A stretch of DNA of 64,000 nt from assembly GCF_030817475.1 (NCBI RefSeq), contig NZ_JAUSZJ010000002.1, forward strand, positions 2,099,501 to 2,163,500, written 5' to 3'. A program made the translations under genes and the position numbers. Below, piece after piece: positions 12,512-21,526 of this stretch. The stretch is from Streptomyces sp. V2I9 (GTDB lineage: Bacteria > Actinomycetota > Actinomycetes > Streptomycetales > Streptomycetaceae). The number at the start of each line of letters is the position of its first letter. Within the stretch, counting starts at the first letter, position 1. The notes below the pieces were generated by a model. The model searched no databases. It was not told where the DNA came from and saw only the letters and a list, made by a program, of their open reading frames with translations.

Positions 12512-15500
12512 GTGGCGGAGAAGGACCTGATCGACAGAGGTACGAGCCGTCGCCCCGCCCACGCTTCCGACGCGGCGCCGTCCGCCGCTTCCGACGCGGC
12601 CCGGCCCGCCCGGCCTTCCCCCTCCGCCTCCTCCCCCTTCGGGGGTACGGCCTTCGGGGGTACGGCCGGAGCGCCGTGGTGGCTGCCCGGCGTCGTCGGA
12701 GGCCGGTCCTCCGGTGAACCCGCCTGGGCGGTCTTCACCCGCGAGGCCGTCGCCGCCGCGCCGCGCGACGTGGTGGTCGCCGACCGTGCCTACCCCGGAC
12801 TGAGCGGCTTCGGCCCGATCGTCGCCCCGTTCGTCGAGGCGGCCGCCGAACGGCTCCGGGCCGCACTCGCCACTGCCGGGCCGCTGACGACGGGGGCCGT
12901 GACGGCCGGGTCCCTGACCACCGGGTCCCCGACGACCGGGGCTCCGGTGACCGGGGCGGCCGCGCACGAAACGCCCGCGCTCGGGGCCCCCTCGGACGAT
13001 CCGGCCGGGGACGGCCCGGAGAGCGGCGGGCACGCGGCCCACGGGCCGGTGCGGGGCGGACTTCCCGCGAACGGCCCCGCAGGAGACACGTACGCGCTCG
13101 TCCTCACCGACTTCCGGCGGCAGTTGACGCGCCGGCTCTCCCGGATCGCGGCGCGCACGCTCGTCACCGAACTCCACGAGGCCCGGCGGATGGGGCGGTT
13201 GAGCGGCGAGGGGCCCAAGGAGCGCTTCCGTGACTTCGTCCGGCTGACGGCCCGCCGCGACGGCCTCGGCCCGCTCGTCACCGCCTACCCCGTACTGGCC
13301 CGCCTCCTCGCCACGGCCTGCCTCGCCACCGGGGACGCCTTCGCCGAGATGGCCGCGCGGCTCGCCGCCGACCGTCATCTCCTCGGCCCCGCTGGAGTCT
13401 TGGGAGACGGGGGCGGCTCTCTCGACGGCGCACTCGGCTCGGACGCCGGGCCGGGAGCGCTCATCGGGGTCGAGGCCGGGGCGGGCGACAGCCACCGGGG
13501 CGGCCGGTCGGTGATGCTGCTCCGGTTCGCCGGGGGCGCCCGGCTGGTCTACAAGCCGCGCCCGCTCGCGGCGCACCGGCACTTCAACGCCCTGGCCGAC
13601 TGGTTCGGTTCGCTGGACGGCGCCCCGGAGTTGCGGGTCCTGCGCGTGCTGGACCGGGGGGAGTACGGCTGGGCCGAGTTCGTGGAGGAGCGGCCCTGCG
13701 CCTCGGCTGCGGAGACCCGGCAGTTCTACTGGCGCCAGGGTGCGCTGCTGGCCCTGCTGCACGCGCTGGACGGTACGGACCTGCACCACGAGAACCTGAT
13801 CGCCTGCGGTCCGCATCCGGTCCTGGTCGACGTGGAGACCCTGTTCCACCCGCCGCTGGGACCCGCGCGCTCCTCCGATCCGGCCGCCCGCGCCCTGCAC
13901 GACTCGGTCCACCGGGTGGGCCTGCTCCCGCAGTTGCTCGTCGGCGACACGACCGCGCTCGACATGTCCGCCATCGGCGGAGGCGGGGCCGCGTCGTCGC
14001 CCGTCGCAACCGCCGACTGGGCCGACGCCGGCACCGACCGGATGCGGCTGGTGCGGCGGGCCGGCCGCTTCACCGAGTCCGCCAACCGGCCCCGGCTGGG
14101 CGGCGTGGCCGCCGACCCGTCCGCGTACACCGACGCCCTGTGCGGCGGCTTCAGCGCCGGGTACACCGCGATCGCCGAGCACCGCGACGAACTCCTGGGC
14201 GAGGAAGGGCTGCTGAAGCTGTTCGCCCGCGACGAGGTGCGCGTCGTACCCCGGCCCACCTGGACGTACACGACGCTGCTGGACGAGTCGACCCACCCCG
14301 ACCTGATGCGGGACGCCGCCGAACGGCACCAGGTGCTGTCGCTGCTGCGCACCCCCCTCCTGGGCGCGCCGACGCGGCCCGGTCTGGAGGACGAGGAGAT
14401 CGCGGAGCTGTGGTGCGGCGACGTGCCCGTGTTCGCCACCCGGCCGGGCGGTACGCAGTGGTGGAGTGGCACCGGCCGTACGGTGCCGTCTCCGGCCGGA
14501 GACGCGGGCGGCTCCGGTACCGACGGGCTCTCCGGGCTGGCGCGGGTCGAGGCGAAGGTGCGCGCGATGGACACCGTGGACCGGCAGGACCAGGAACGGA
14601 TCATCCGGGCCGCGATGGTCAGCACCTCGCCCGAGCCGGCCCACCGGGCGACGGCGGGCGGCCGGGCACGGAGTGCGGCACGGGCCCCGGAGCCCGAGCA
14701 ACTCCTGTCCGCCGCCCGCTCGGTGGGCGATCAGCTGGTCTCCCTCGCCTACCGGCACGAGAGCCGCACCAACTGGATCGGGCTGGAACTGCTCGGTGAA
14801 CGCTACTGGCGGCTCACACCGATGGCGGCGGACCTCGCGGGTGGCTACACCGGCCCCGCCCTCTTCCTCGCCCAACTGGCCGCCCTCACCGGTGTGTCCC
14901 GGTACGCGGAGGCCGCCCGTGAGGCGCTCGCACCGGTCCCCGGACTGCTGGACGCGCTGCACGGGCGGGACGACGAACTCGGCCCCCTGGGCTCCGGCGC
15001 CTTCGCGGGCCTCGGCGGCATCGCGTACGCCCTGACCGAGGTGGGCACCCTGCTGTCCGACCCGGACGTGCTGGACCTGGTCGGACCCGCCGTACGGCTC
15101 TGCTGTGCGGCGGGCGCGGCGGAGACCGGGTACGGGGTGCGCGGCGGGGCCGCGGGCGGGCTGGCCTCGCTGCTGGCCGTGCACCGCGCGACCGGGCGGC
15201 CCGAGGCGTGGCGGGGCGCTGTCCGGTGCGCCGAGCGGATCCTCACCGCCCCGCTCCCCGCCGCGAACGGCTTCGCGGACGGGGCGGCGGGCGTCGGCTG
15301 GGCGCTGCTGCGCTTCTCCGCGGCGGGCGGCGACGCCCGCGTCCGGGCCGCCGGGCTCCAGGCCCTGCGCCGGGCGACCACGCGGACGTCCGCCGGGACC
15401 GGCGGGGCCACCGGCGGCGAGGGCTCCGGTGCCGGACCGGCCCACGGCCCCGCCTGGTGCCACGGGGCGGCCGGAGTCGCGCTGGCGATCGCGGACAGCC

Positions 15501-15847
15501 CGCACACCCTCACGGACCCGACGCTGTCCGCATGGTCGGCGCGACAGGTCCATGAGCTGGCGGACCTCGACCCGCTCGCCGACGACAGCCTGTGCCACGG
15601 CGAGTCGGGCCTCCTCGAACTCCTGGGCCACCGGGCGCTGCCCGCCGCGCGGTCCGCGTGGCTGCGCCGGGCCGGAGCGCTGCTGGCCTCGGCGGACCGG
15701 GCGGGCCCGCAGTGCGGGACGCCCGGCCGCGCACCGCATCCGGGGCTGCTCACCGGGCTGTCGGGGATCGGGCACGGACTGCTGCGGGCCGGGTTCCCCG
15801 AACGGATCGGCTCCGCCCTGCTCCTGCGCCCCTCACGGGCCCCCTGA
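12512..15847 (+). CDS. lanM: Class II lanthipeptide synthetase LanM
   Basis: An 1111-residue bifunctional enzyme with an N-terminal DUF4135 dehydratase (roughly residues 130-600) and a C-terminal LanC-like cyclase (roughly 750-1105). Dehydratase motifs include LVYKPRPLAAHRHFNALADW, DLHHENLIACGPHPVLVDVE and the FVEERPC segment, so Ser/Thr phosphorylation-elimination chemistry should be intact. Zinc ligands of the cyclase are visible as C983 (PAWCHG) and C1028-H1029 (LCHGES). The cyclase GxxHG-type motif reads GFADGAAG, with Asp923 where His is usual, which may alter ring formation. The N-terminus and residues about 125-155 (repeated TTG(A/S) units) are low complexity. The GTG at 12512 is chosen for its GGAGG. 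A peptide gene without cysteine follows. Confidence 0.9.
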   Translation: MAEKDLIDRGTSRRPAHASDAAPSAASDAARPARPSPSASSPFGGTAFGGTAGAPWWLPGVVGGRSSGEPAWAVFTREAVAAAPRDVVVADRAYPGLSGFGPIVAPFVEAAAERLRAALATAGPLTTGAVTAGSLTTGSPTTGAPVTGAAAHETPALGAPSDDPAGDGPESGGHAAHGPVRGGLPANGPAGDTYALVLTDFRRQLTRRLSRIAARTLVTELHEARRMGRLSGEGPKERFRDFVRLTARRDGLGPLVTAYPVLARLLATACLATGDAFAEMAARLAADRHLLGPAGVLGDGGGSLDGALGSDAGPGALIGVEAGAGDSHRGGRSVMLLRFAGGARLVYKPRPLAAHRHFNALADWFGSLDGAPELRVLRVLDRGEYGWAEFVEERPCASAAETRQFYWRQGALLALLHALDGTDLHHENLIACGPHPVLVDVETLFHPPLGPARSSDPAARALHDSVHRVGLLPQLLVGDTTALDMSAIGGGGAASSPVATADWADAGTDRMRLVRRAGRFTESANRPRLGGVAADPSAYTDALCGGFSAGYTAIAEHRDELLGEEGLLKLFARDEVRVVPRPTWTYTTLLDESTHPDLMRDAAERHQVLSLLRTPLLGAPTRPGLEDEEIAELWCGDVPVFATRPGGTQWWSGTGRTVPSPAGDAGGSGTDGLSGLARVEAKVRAMDTVDRQDQERIIRAAMVSTSPEPAHRATAGGRARSAARAPEPEQLLSAARSVGDQLVSLAYRHESRTNWIGLELLGERYWRLTPMAADLAGGYTGPALFLAQLAALTGVSRYAEAAREALAPVPGLLDALHGRDDELGPLGSGAFAGLGGIAYALTEVGTLLSDPDVLDLVGPAVRLCCAAGAAETGYGVRGGAAGGLASLLAVHRATGRPEAWRGAVRCAERILTAPLPAANGFADGAAGVGWALLRFSAAGGDARVRAAGLQALRRATTRTSAGTGGATGGEGSGAGPAHGPAWCHGAAGVALAIADSPHTLTDPTLSAWSARQVHELADLDPLADDSLCHGESGLLELLGHRALPAARSAWLRRAGALLASADRAGPQCGTPGRAPHPGLLTGLSGIGHGLLRAGFPERIGSALLLRPSRAP

Positions 15848-15987
15848 CCCGCGGTCCGATCGGAGCCCGGCCTCCCGTTCCGGCGCCGCCCGCTCCACGG
15901 TTCCGCGCACCACCGCACCACCGTTCCACCGGATACGACCACGCTCCTGCGCCCCATGATCACCCACCACCAGAGGATGAGGCAGAG
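15848..15987 (+). other. Leader region between lanM and the small peptide gene
   Basis: 140 bases with no gene. ACGGTTCC- and ACCGTTCC-like elements about 25 bases apart lie near 15898-15931. AGAGGATGAGG just before 15988 provides a GA-rich ribosome binding site. No strong hairpin or -10/-35 pair is evident, so the peptide gene is probably read through from lanM. Confidence 0.3.
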
Positions 15988-16185
15988 ATGAAGCACTTCG
16001 GCGAAGCGGCCCTGCAGGTGTCCGGCGACCTGGCGCACGAGGGCGCCCCCGAGCACCCGGCGGGCCAGATCTCCTTGGGTTCCACCGGGGGCCTCGGTGC
16101 GCGCAGCAGACTCCTCAGCGCCTCGGAGGGCGAGAGCGGCTACAGCCACGACCTGCCCTGGACCACCATGACCGCCCCGTGGTGA
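15988..16185 (+). CDS. Cysteine-free 65-residue peptide, candidate LanM substrate
   Basis: It encodes 65 residues beginning MKHFGEAALQVSGDL and ending DLPWTTMTAPW. The N-terminal half is acidic and His/Glu/Ala-rich like a leader. The C-terminal half is rich in Ser, Thr and Gly (S29, S32, T33, S40, S44, S46, S50, S53, T59, T60, T62) and has two Trp-containing PW pairs. There is no cysteine at all, so LanM could dehydrate it but could not form ordinary lanthionine rings. GAGGATGAGG precedes the ATG. It lies between lanM and the LAL regulator, all in one direction. Its being the LanM substrate is inference from position and composition; it could be an unrelated small protein. Confidence 0.6.
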   Translation: MKHFGEAALQVSGDLAHEGAPEHPAGQISLGSTGGLGARSRLLSASEGESGYSHDLPWTTMTAPW

Positions 16186-16188
16186 ACG

Positions 16189-16264
16189 AATCCGGCCAAC
16201 TCGACGGCAATTGAGCCGGATTGGCACGCTGCCGTGGGAGTTGTCGCTCCAGTAGCCTGCGGCC
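16189..16264 (+). promoter_or_regulatory. Inverted repeat and probable leaderless start region of the LAL gene
   Basis: AATCCGGC (16189-16196) and GCCGGATT (16215-16222) form a perfect 8-base inverted repeat just after the small peptide gene, usable as an operator or weak terminator. A TAGCCT at 16253-16258 could be a -10 box placing transcription start at or next to the ATG at 16265. No Shine-Dalgarno sequence precedes that ATG, so the LAL transcript may be leaderless. No good -35 is visible. Confidence 0.35.
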
Positions 16265-19186
16265 ATGCGAGCCACTTCGCCGGTCATCGTCGGGCGGGAC
16301 GAGGAGATCGGACTCCTGAGCAGCGCCCTGGACGCCGTGCGGCGGCGTTCGGGGCGCGCGCTGTTCCTCCTCGGGGACGCGGGGATCGGCAAGTCCCGGC
16401 TGGTGGGCGAGTGCGCCTACCGGGCCTACGGGCTCGGGATGCCGGTGCTGCGCGGCCGGGCCACCTCCACCGGCCTCGTCGTCCCCTTCCGCCCGCTGGC
16501 CGAGGCGCTGGCGTCCCGGTTCCGGGCCGCCGGCACCCCGACCGATCCCGAGCTGGCGCCGTACCATCCGGCGCTGGCCCGGCTGGTCCCGGAATGGCGG
16601 CGGGACGGGCCCCCCGGCTATCCGGAGACGGTCGTGGAGCTGGCCGAGGCGCTGCTGCGGCTGCTGTCCGTGCTGGGCAGGGAGGCGGGCTGCGCGATCC
16701 TGCTGGAGGATCTGCACGACTGCGACACGGAGACCATCGCGGTCGTCGAGTACGTCATCGACAACCTGGCGGATCTGCCGATCCTGTTCCTGGGCACGCT
16801 GCGCCCCGAACCGGGCGCCGCCCTGGACCTCGTACGCTCCGCCGAGCGGCGGCAGGCCGCGGTCGTCCGGGACATGGGGCCGCTGCGCGACGCGCAGGTC
16901 CGGGTGCTGACGGGCGCGTGCCTGGAGACGCGGCCCGAGGAGATCCCCGAGCCGGTCCACCGGAGGCTGGCCGAACGCGCCGCGGGAAACCCGTACTTGC
17001 TGGAAGTGCTGCTCGCGGACCTGCTCGACACGGGCCGGCTCCGGCGGACGGACGACGGGTGGGAGGCGGTGGAACAGGAGGGCGGCGGGGTCCCCTCGGA
17101 CATCGTGCGCAGCTGGGCCCGGCGGCTGGAGCGGCTGGACGAGCCGGTGCGGGACCTGCTCCTGGCCTCGGCCACGCTGGGCAGCCAGTTCTCGGTGACC
17201 GTGCTCCAGACGGTCACCGGGTTCGAGGACCGGGCCCTGTTCACGCATCTGCGGTCGGCGGTCGAGGCCGGGGTCATCGCCCCGGACGGCGCGGCCCCCG
17301 ACCGCTACACCTTCCGGCACTCGCTCACCGCCGAGGCCCTGATCTCCTCGCTCGCCCCGGCCGAGCGGGCGTCCCTGGCCCGCCGCGCCGCCGGCGCCAT
17401 CGAGCACGCGGGGCAGCCGCTGGACGAGGACGGGCGGCAGCTCGTCGCCTCGCTGCAACTGGCCGCGGGCAACCGCGCGGGGGCGGCCCTCCAGTTCGCG
17501 GAGGCGGGGAGACGGATGCTCGCTTCGGGGGCGCACGGCTCCGCCGTGGTGCTGCTGGAGCGGGCGCTCCCGCTGGCCGCCGAGACCGACCGGGCCGCCG
17601 TCGCCGAGTCGCTGGCGGTCGCGCGGGCCGAGGGCGGCGACCTGGACGGCGCGCTGGCGCTGGCGAACGCGCTGCCGCCCGTTCCGGCGCGTTCCGAGGC
17701 CGCCGCCCGGCGCGGCCGGACCCATGTCGAGCTGGCCTGGGCGGCGGTCATGGCCGAGCGCACCGCCGACGCCGCCCGCCAGGCCGGGACGGCCCGCGAT
17801 CTGCTCGGCCCCTCGCCGCCGCCCGGTCCGCAGGCGGCGCTCGCCGTGGTCGACGGGCATCTGGCGCTGCTGCCCGAGCACGGGCGGCCCCACCCCGATC
17901 CGGTGGCGGCCGGGCGGGCCGTCCAGCGGGCCGCCGAGACCGCCGAGACCGAGGGGCTGCCCCAGGTCGCCTGCCAGGGCTGGCAGTTGCTGGCACTGCT
18001 GCGGCGCGAGGAGGGATTCGACGCCGCCGACGCGGCGCTGGAGCGGATGCTGTCGATCTCCACCGAGCACGCGTTGCCGGTCTGGCGGGTGGAGGCGCTG
18101 GTGCGGCTGGGCGCGAACGCCTTCATGCGGACCGGCGACGCCTCCCGGCTGCTGTCCGCGCGGGCGGCGGCCACCGAACTGGGCGCGCTGCGGCTGACCC
18201 GTACGGTCGACGGGCTGCTCGCGATGAACGCGGTGCTGTGCGCGCGGTGGGAGGAGGCTCAGGAGATCATCGACCGTTCGACGGAGGCGAGCGCACGGGT
18301 CGGCGATCTGTCCACCCACCGCTATCTGCTGCTGGCCGGGGCGACGATGGCCGCCCACCGGGGGCGGCGGCGGGAGATGGACCGGGCGCTGGCCGCGTTC
18401 CGGCGGGCCGGGGGCGAGCAGTCTCTGCTGGTGCCGCTCCGGTCGGGGCTGTGCCGGGGGTTCGGGGCGCTGCTGGAGGAGGACCGGGAGCGGGCGGCGG
18501 CGAGTCTGGACGAGGCGCTGGCCTGGGAGGCGGACCGTCCGAGCTACTACTACCTGAGCGGGCGGTACGGGCTGCGCCCGCTGCTGCGGGTGCTGGCGGG
18601 CACGGCGGACCGGGCGGAGCCGGCGGAGGCGCGCTCCGCCCCCGGCGGGTGCCTCGCCTGGAACCGGCAGTTCCTGGAGCTGGCCGACGCGGTGCTGCTG
18701 GGCAGGGAGGGGGACGCGGCCGGGGCGGCCCGGCAGCTGGCGGCCTTCGAGGCGCTCGCCGCGCCCTTTCCGGTCGCCCGCCATCTGGGCCTGCGGCTGG
18801 CGGCGGAGGCGGCGCGCCAGGACGGGTGGGGCGAGCCGGTGGCGTGGCTGCGGTCCGCCGAGGAGTTCTTCTACGGGGCCGGGGTGCAGCCGGTCGCCTC
18901 CGCGTGCCGGGCGGCGCTGCGGCAGGCCGGGGCGAGCGTGGGCCAGCACCGGGGCGGCTGGGACCGGATTCCGTCGCCGCTGCGGACCAGCGGGGTGACG
19001 CCGCGCGAGTACGAGGTGTTCGTGCTGCTGCCCGAACGGCCCGGAAACCAGCAGATCGCCCGGCGGCTGTCCATCTCGCCCCGCACGGTGGAGAAGCACA
19101 TGGCCAGCCTGCTCAGCAAGACGGGGCGCGCCGACCGGGCGGCGCTGTGCGAGTTCGCCGCCGAGTGCGCGGTCGAGCCGGCCTGA
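16265..19186 (+). CDS. LAL (LuxR-family ATP-binding) transcriptional regulator
   Basis: A 973-residue large LuxR-type regulator. An AAA ATPase domain starts at the N-terminus (Walker A in LGDAGIGKSRLVG, Walker B in CAILLEDLHDCD). A long helical TPR-like middle follows. A C-terminal LuxR helix-turn-helix occupies about residues 910-970 (GVTPREYEVFVLLPERPGNQQIARRLSI and SPRTVEKHMASLLSKTG). Such proteins are usually pathway-specific activators of secondary-metabolite clusters, and this one lies between the LanM/peptide pair and the SARP gene. ATG at 16265 is used because it directly precedes the ATPase domain, although no ribosome binding site is visible. Confidence 0.9.
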   Translation: MRATSPVIVGRDEEIGLLSSALDAVRRRSGRALFLLGDAGIGKSRLVGECAYRAYGLGMPVLRGRATSTGLVVPFRPLAEALASRFRAAGTPTDPELAPYHPALARLVPEWRRDGPPGYPETVVELAEALLRLLSVLGREAGCAILLEDLHDCDTETIAVVEYVIDNLADLPILFLGTLRPEPGAALDLVRSAERRQAAVVRDMGPLRDAQVRVLTGACLETRPEEIPEPVHRRLAERAAGNPYLLEVLLADLLDTGRLRRTDDGWEAVEQEGGGVPSDIVRSWARRLERLDEPVRDLLLASATLGSQFSVTVLQTVTGFEDRALFTHLRSAVEAGVIAPDGAAPDRYTFRHSLTAEALISSLAPAERASLARRAAGAIEHAGQPLDEDGRQLVASLQLAAGNRAGAALQFAEAGRRMLASGAHGSAVVLLERALPLAAETDRAAVAESLAVARAEGGDLDGALALANALPPVPARSEAAARRGRTHVELAWAAVMAERTADAARQAGTARDLLGPSPPPGPQAALAVVDGHLALLPEHGRPHPDPVAAGRAVQRAAETAETEGLPQVACQGWQLLALLRREEGFDAADAALERMLSISTEHALPVWRVEALVRLGANAFMRTGDASRLLSARAAATELGALRLTRTVDGLLAMNAVLCARWEEAQEIIDRSTEASARVGDLSTHRYLLLAGATMAAHRGRRREMDRALAAFRRAGGEQSLLVPLRSGLCRGFGALLEEDRERAAASLDEALAWEADRPSYYYLSGRYGLRPLLRVLAGTADRAEPAEARSAPGGCLAWNRQFLELADAVLLGREGDAAGAARQLAAFEALAAPFPVARHLGLRLAAEAARQDGWGEPVAWLRSAEEFFYGAGVQPVASACRAALRQAGASVGQHRGGWDRIPSPLRTSGVTPREYEVFVLLPERPGNQQIARRLSISPRTVEKHMASLLSKTGRADRAALCEFAAECAVEPA

Positions 19187-19504
19187 GAGGCGAGCGGGGC
19201 CGGGGAGCCGCCGAGGGCCGGGGACCGGGCCGCGCGGCGGGTACGGGGCCCCGGCGGCGGCTGGTGGTGGGCCGGAGTGGGGCCCCGGACCGGCGGCGGC
19301 CGGCTGGAGCGGGGCCCACGCGGCCGGTGCGCGGCGGCTATGGGGGCCTGGGGCGGCGGCATGGGGGCGCCGGGCGGTTTCGGTCGGGTGCGCGGACGGA
19401 AAATGCGGGCGGCTCCCCGATGTGCGGGGGTCGGGCCCGGCCGCACGATCGGGGCGTGCGTACGGCCCAGACCGCCCCCCGTCCCCCAGCCAGGAGGCCC
19501 GTCG
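19187..19504 (+). promoter_or_regulatory. Intergenic region with candidate SARP-gene promoter resembling that of lanM
   Basis: The first 200 bases are extremely GC-rich with repeated GGGGCCCCGG blocks and no gene. At 19399-19422 a GAAAATG...CCCCGATG element resembles the one before lanM (12411-12435). Again exactly 25 bases from its second ATG (19420) lies ACGAT (19445-19449), a possible -10. The start codon follows about 60 bases later, with AGGAGG at 19492-19497. The shared layout suggests that the SARP gene and lanM answer to the same activator, possibly the LAL or the SARP itself. Confidence 0.45.
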
Positions 19505-21460
19505 ATGTCCCGACCTCCCGTCCGTACCGCTTCCGCCGGTGCGGTGTACTTCTCCCTCCTCGGCCCGCTCACCGCGCGGATCGGCGGCCGGGAGCTGCCG
19601 CTCGGCCCGCGCAAGCAGCGTCTCGTCCTCGCCACCTTGCTGGCCCGCCCCAACACCCCGGTGCCGGTGGACGTGTTGACGGATGTCGTGTGGCCGGACG
19701 ATCCGCCCCGGACGGCCCGGAAGAACCTCCAGGTGTACGTCAGCGCCGCCCGCGCGCTTTTCGGCACGGCCGGGGACGGGGGCCGGGAGCGGGTGGTGCA
19801 CGGGTGCGGGGGCTATCTCCTGCGCATCGCGGAGGGCGAGTTGGACACCCTGCGCTTCGGGTCGCTGGCCAGGGCGGGGCGGGCGGCGGCCGAGCGGGGC
19901 GATCCGGCGGGGGCGGCCCGGCTGTTGCGGAAGGCGCTCGACCTGTGGGAGGGGCCGCCGCTCAACGATCTGCGGGACTCGGCCGGGGTCGCCGAGGAGG
20001 CCGACCGGCTGGAGGCCCGCTGCCTGACCGTGTACGAGGACTGGGCGGAGACGGAGATCGAGCTGGGCCGGCCGGCCGTCGCGGTGGACGGGCTGCGCGA
20101 TCTGGTGGAGCGCCATCCGATGCGGGAGCGGCTGCGGGCCGCCTGGATGAACTCCCTGCACCAGTCGGGACGCCAGGCCGAGGCGCTGGCGGTGTACGAC
20201 GACTACCGGCAGCTGATGGCGCGGGAGTTGGGCCTGGAGCCGAGCCCGGCGATGGCGGCGCTCTACCGTTCGATGCTCGGCCGGGGGCGGGAGGCCCGGC
20301 GGCCCGCCGCCGTACGGGAGCGGCCGGGCCCGGTGGCGCTGCCCGCGGGGAACGCGGCGTTCGCGGGCCGCCGCGACGAACTCCGTGACGTGCTCGACGT
20401 GCTGGGCGGCGAACAGGGGCGGGTGATGGTCGTCTCGGGCCCCGTCGGGGCGGGCAAGTCGGCGCTGGCGGTCCGTGCCGCGCATCTGCTGGCCGACCGC
20501 TTCCCGGACGGCCGCGTCCAGGTACACGTTCGCCGGGAGGACGGGACGGCACGGAGCCGGGCGGAGATCCTGGCGGAGCTGGGACGGCTGTGCGGGGCCG
20601 CGGAGGCGGCGCCCGCCCCGGAGTCCGGGCAGCCGTCCGGGCCCCCCGCCACCGCTGACGCGCTCGCGGACGCCTGGCAGGCGTGGCAGGCCCGCCGCCG
20701 GGCCCTGGTCGTCCTGGACGACGTGCCCGACGAAGCGTCCGTGCGGGGGGTGCTGCCCCGGTCGGGGGCGTGTTCGGTCCTGGTCACCGCCCGCGGGCAG
20801 TTGCCCGGTCTCGCCCCGGTGCACCGGATCGCGCTGCCCCCGCTGGCGGACGGGGAGGCGCTGGAGCTGCTGGGGAAGCTGATCGGGGCCGGGCGGCTGC
20901 GGACGGACCCGCGGGCGGCGCTGCGGATCGTCCGGGCCTGCGGGGGGCTGCCGCTGGCGGTCGAGGTGAGCGGAATGCGGCTGGCGGTGCTGCGGCACCT
21001 GCCGTTGGCGGAGTACGCGGACCGGCTCGACGATCCTTCGGGCGCGCTGGACGAACTGGTCGCCGGGGACGTCTCCGTACGGCGCCGGATCGCGTCCGGA
21101 TGGCAGGACCTGGCGGAGGGCGACCGGCGGGCGCTCGCACGGCTGGCCGGGCTCGCGGAGGACGGGGGCTTCACCCTGGACCGGGCCGCGGAGGCGCTGG
21201 GCCGCGGGGACCGGGCGGCGATCCGGGCCGTCGAGTCGCTGATCGGCGCCGGAGCGGTGACCTCCCCCGCGGGCGAGGTCACCGCCCATGCCGCGCTGTA
21301 CGAAGTACCGCGTCTGCTCGGCCTGTTCGCCCGCGAGCAGGCGGCGCGCGAAGCGGAGGAGATTCCCGGCGGGCCGGAGGCGGTAGAGCGTCCCGGTGCG
21401 CCGGAGGCGGAGAAACGTCCCGGCGTGCCGGAGGCCGCCACCGCCCTCGTGGCGGGGTGA
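19505..21460 (+). CDS. SARP/AfsR-type regulator with BTAD and NB-ARC domains
   Basis: 651 residues. The N-terminal winged helix (FSLLGPLTARIGGRELPLGP, RKQRLVLATLLAR, VVWPDDPPRTARKNLQVYVS) binds DNA in SARPs. A bacterial transcriptional activation (BTAD) helical domain spans about residues 100-255. A nucleotide-binding NB-ARC-like ATPase begins near residue 300 (VSGPVGAGKSALAVR). The ATG at 19505 has an excellent AGGAGG seven bases upstream, and the frame further upstream is GC-rich noise. As an AfsR-type cluster activator it would bind direct repeats with 11-base phasing; such repeats occur in the precursor/radical SAM intergenic region (26480-26496). It ends convergently with the LanKC gene. 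Confidence 0.9.
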   Translation: MSRPPVRTASAGAVYFSLLGPLTARIGGRELPLGPRKQRLVLATLLARPNTPVPVDVLTDVVWPDDPPRTARKNLQVYVSAARALFGTAGDGGRERVVHGCGGYLLRIAEGELDTLRFGSLARAGRAAAERGDPAGAARLLRKALDLWEGPPLNDLRDSAGVAEEADRLEARCLTVYEDWAETEIELGRPAVAVDGLRDLVERHPMRERLRAAWMNSLHQSGRQAEALAVYDDYRQLMARELGLEPSPAMAALYRSMLGRGREARRPAAVRERPGPVALPAGNAAFAGRRDELRDVLDVLGGEQGRVMVVSGPVGAGKSALAVRAAHLLADRFPDGRVQVHVRREDGTARSRAEILAELGRLCGAAEAAPAPESGQPSGPPATADALADAWQAWQARRRALVVLDDVPDEASVRGVLPRSGACSVLVTARGQLPGLAPVHRIALPPLADGEALELLGKLIGAGRLRTDPRAALRIVRACGGLPLAVEVSGMRLAVLRHLPLAEYADRLDDPSGALDELVAGDVSVRRRIASGWQDLAEGDRRALARLAGLAEDGGFTLDRAAEALGRGDRAAIRAVESLIGAGAVTSPAGEVTAHAALYEVPRLLGLFAREQAAREAEEIPGGPEAVERPGAPEAEKRPGVPEAATALVAG

Positions 21461-21497
21461 GACGCCGGGCCAGGGGTCTGTCCGGGAAGCGGGACCG

Positions 21498-21521
21498 GCC
21501 TCCCGGGGTCCCCCGGGAGGC
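21498..21521. terminator. Bidirectional terminator between the SARP and LanKC genes
   Basis: An 11-base perfect stem (21498-21508 with 21511-21521, GCCTCCCGGGG arms) with a two-base loop lies between the convergent stop codons at 21460 and 21529. The symmetric stem can serve both strands. Confidence 0.75.
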
Positions 21522-21526
21522 GGCGC

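Noticed and set aside
16115..21289. Minus-strand open frame of about 1724 codons across the LAL and SARP genes
   Set aside because: It is the antisense shadow of two convincing regulator genes; its translation is low-complexity (Gly, Arg, Pro, Gln) with no domain.
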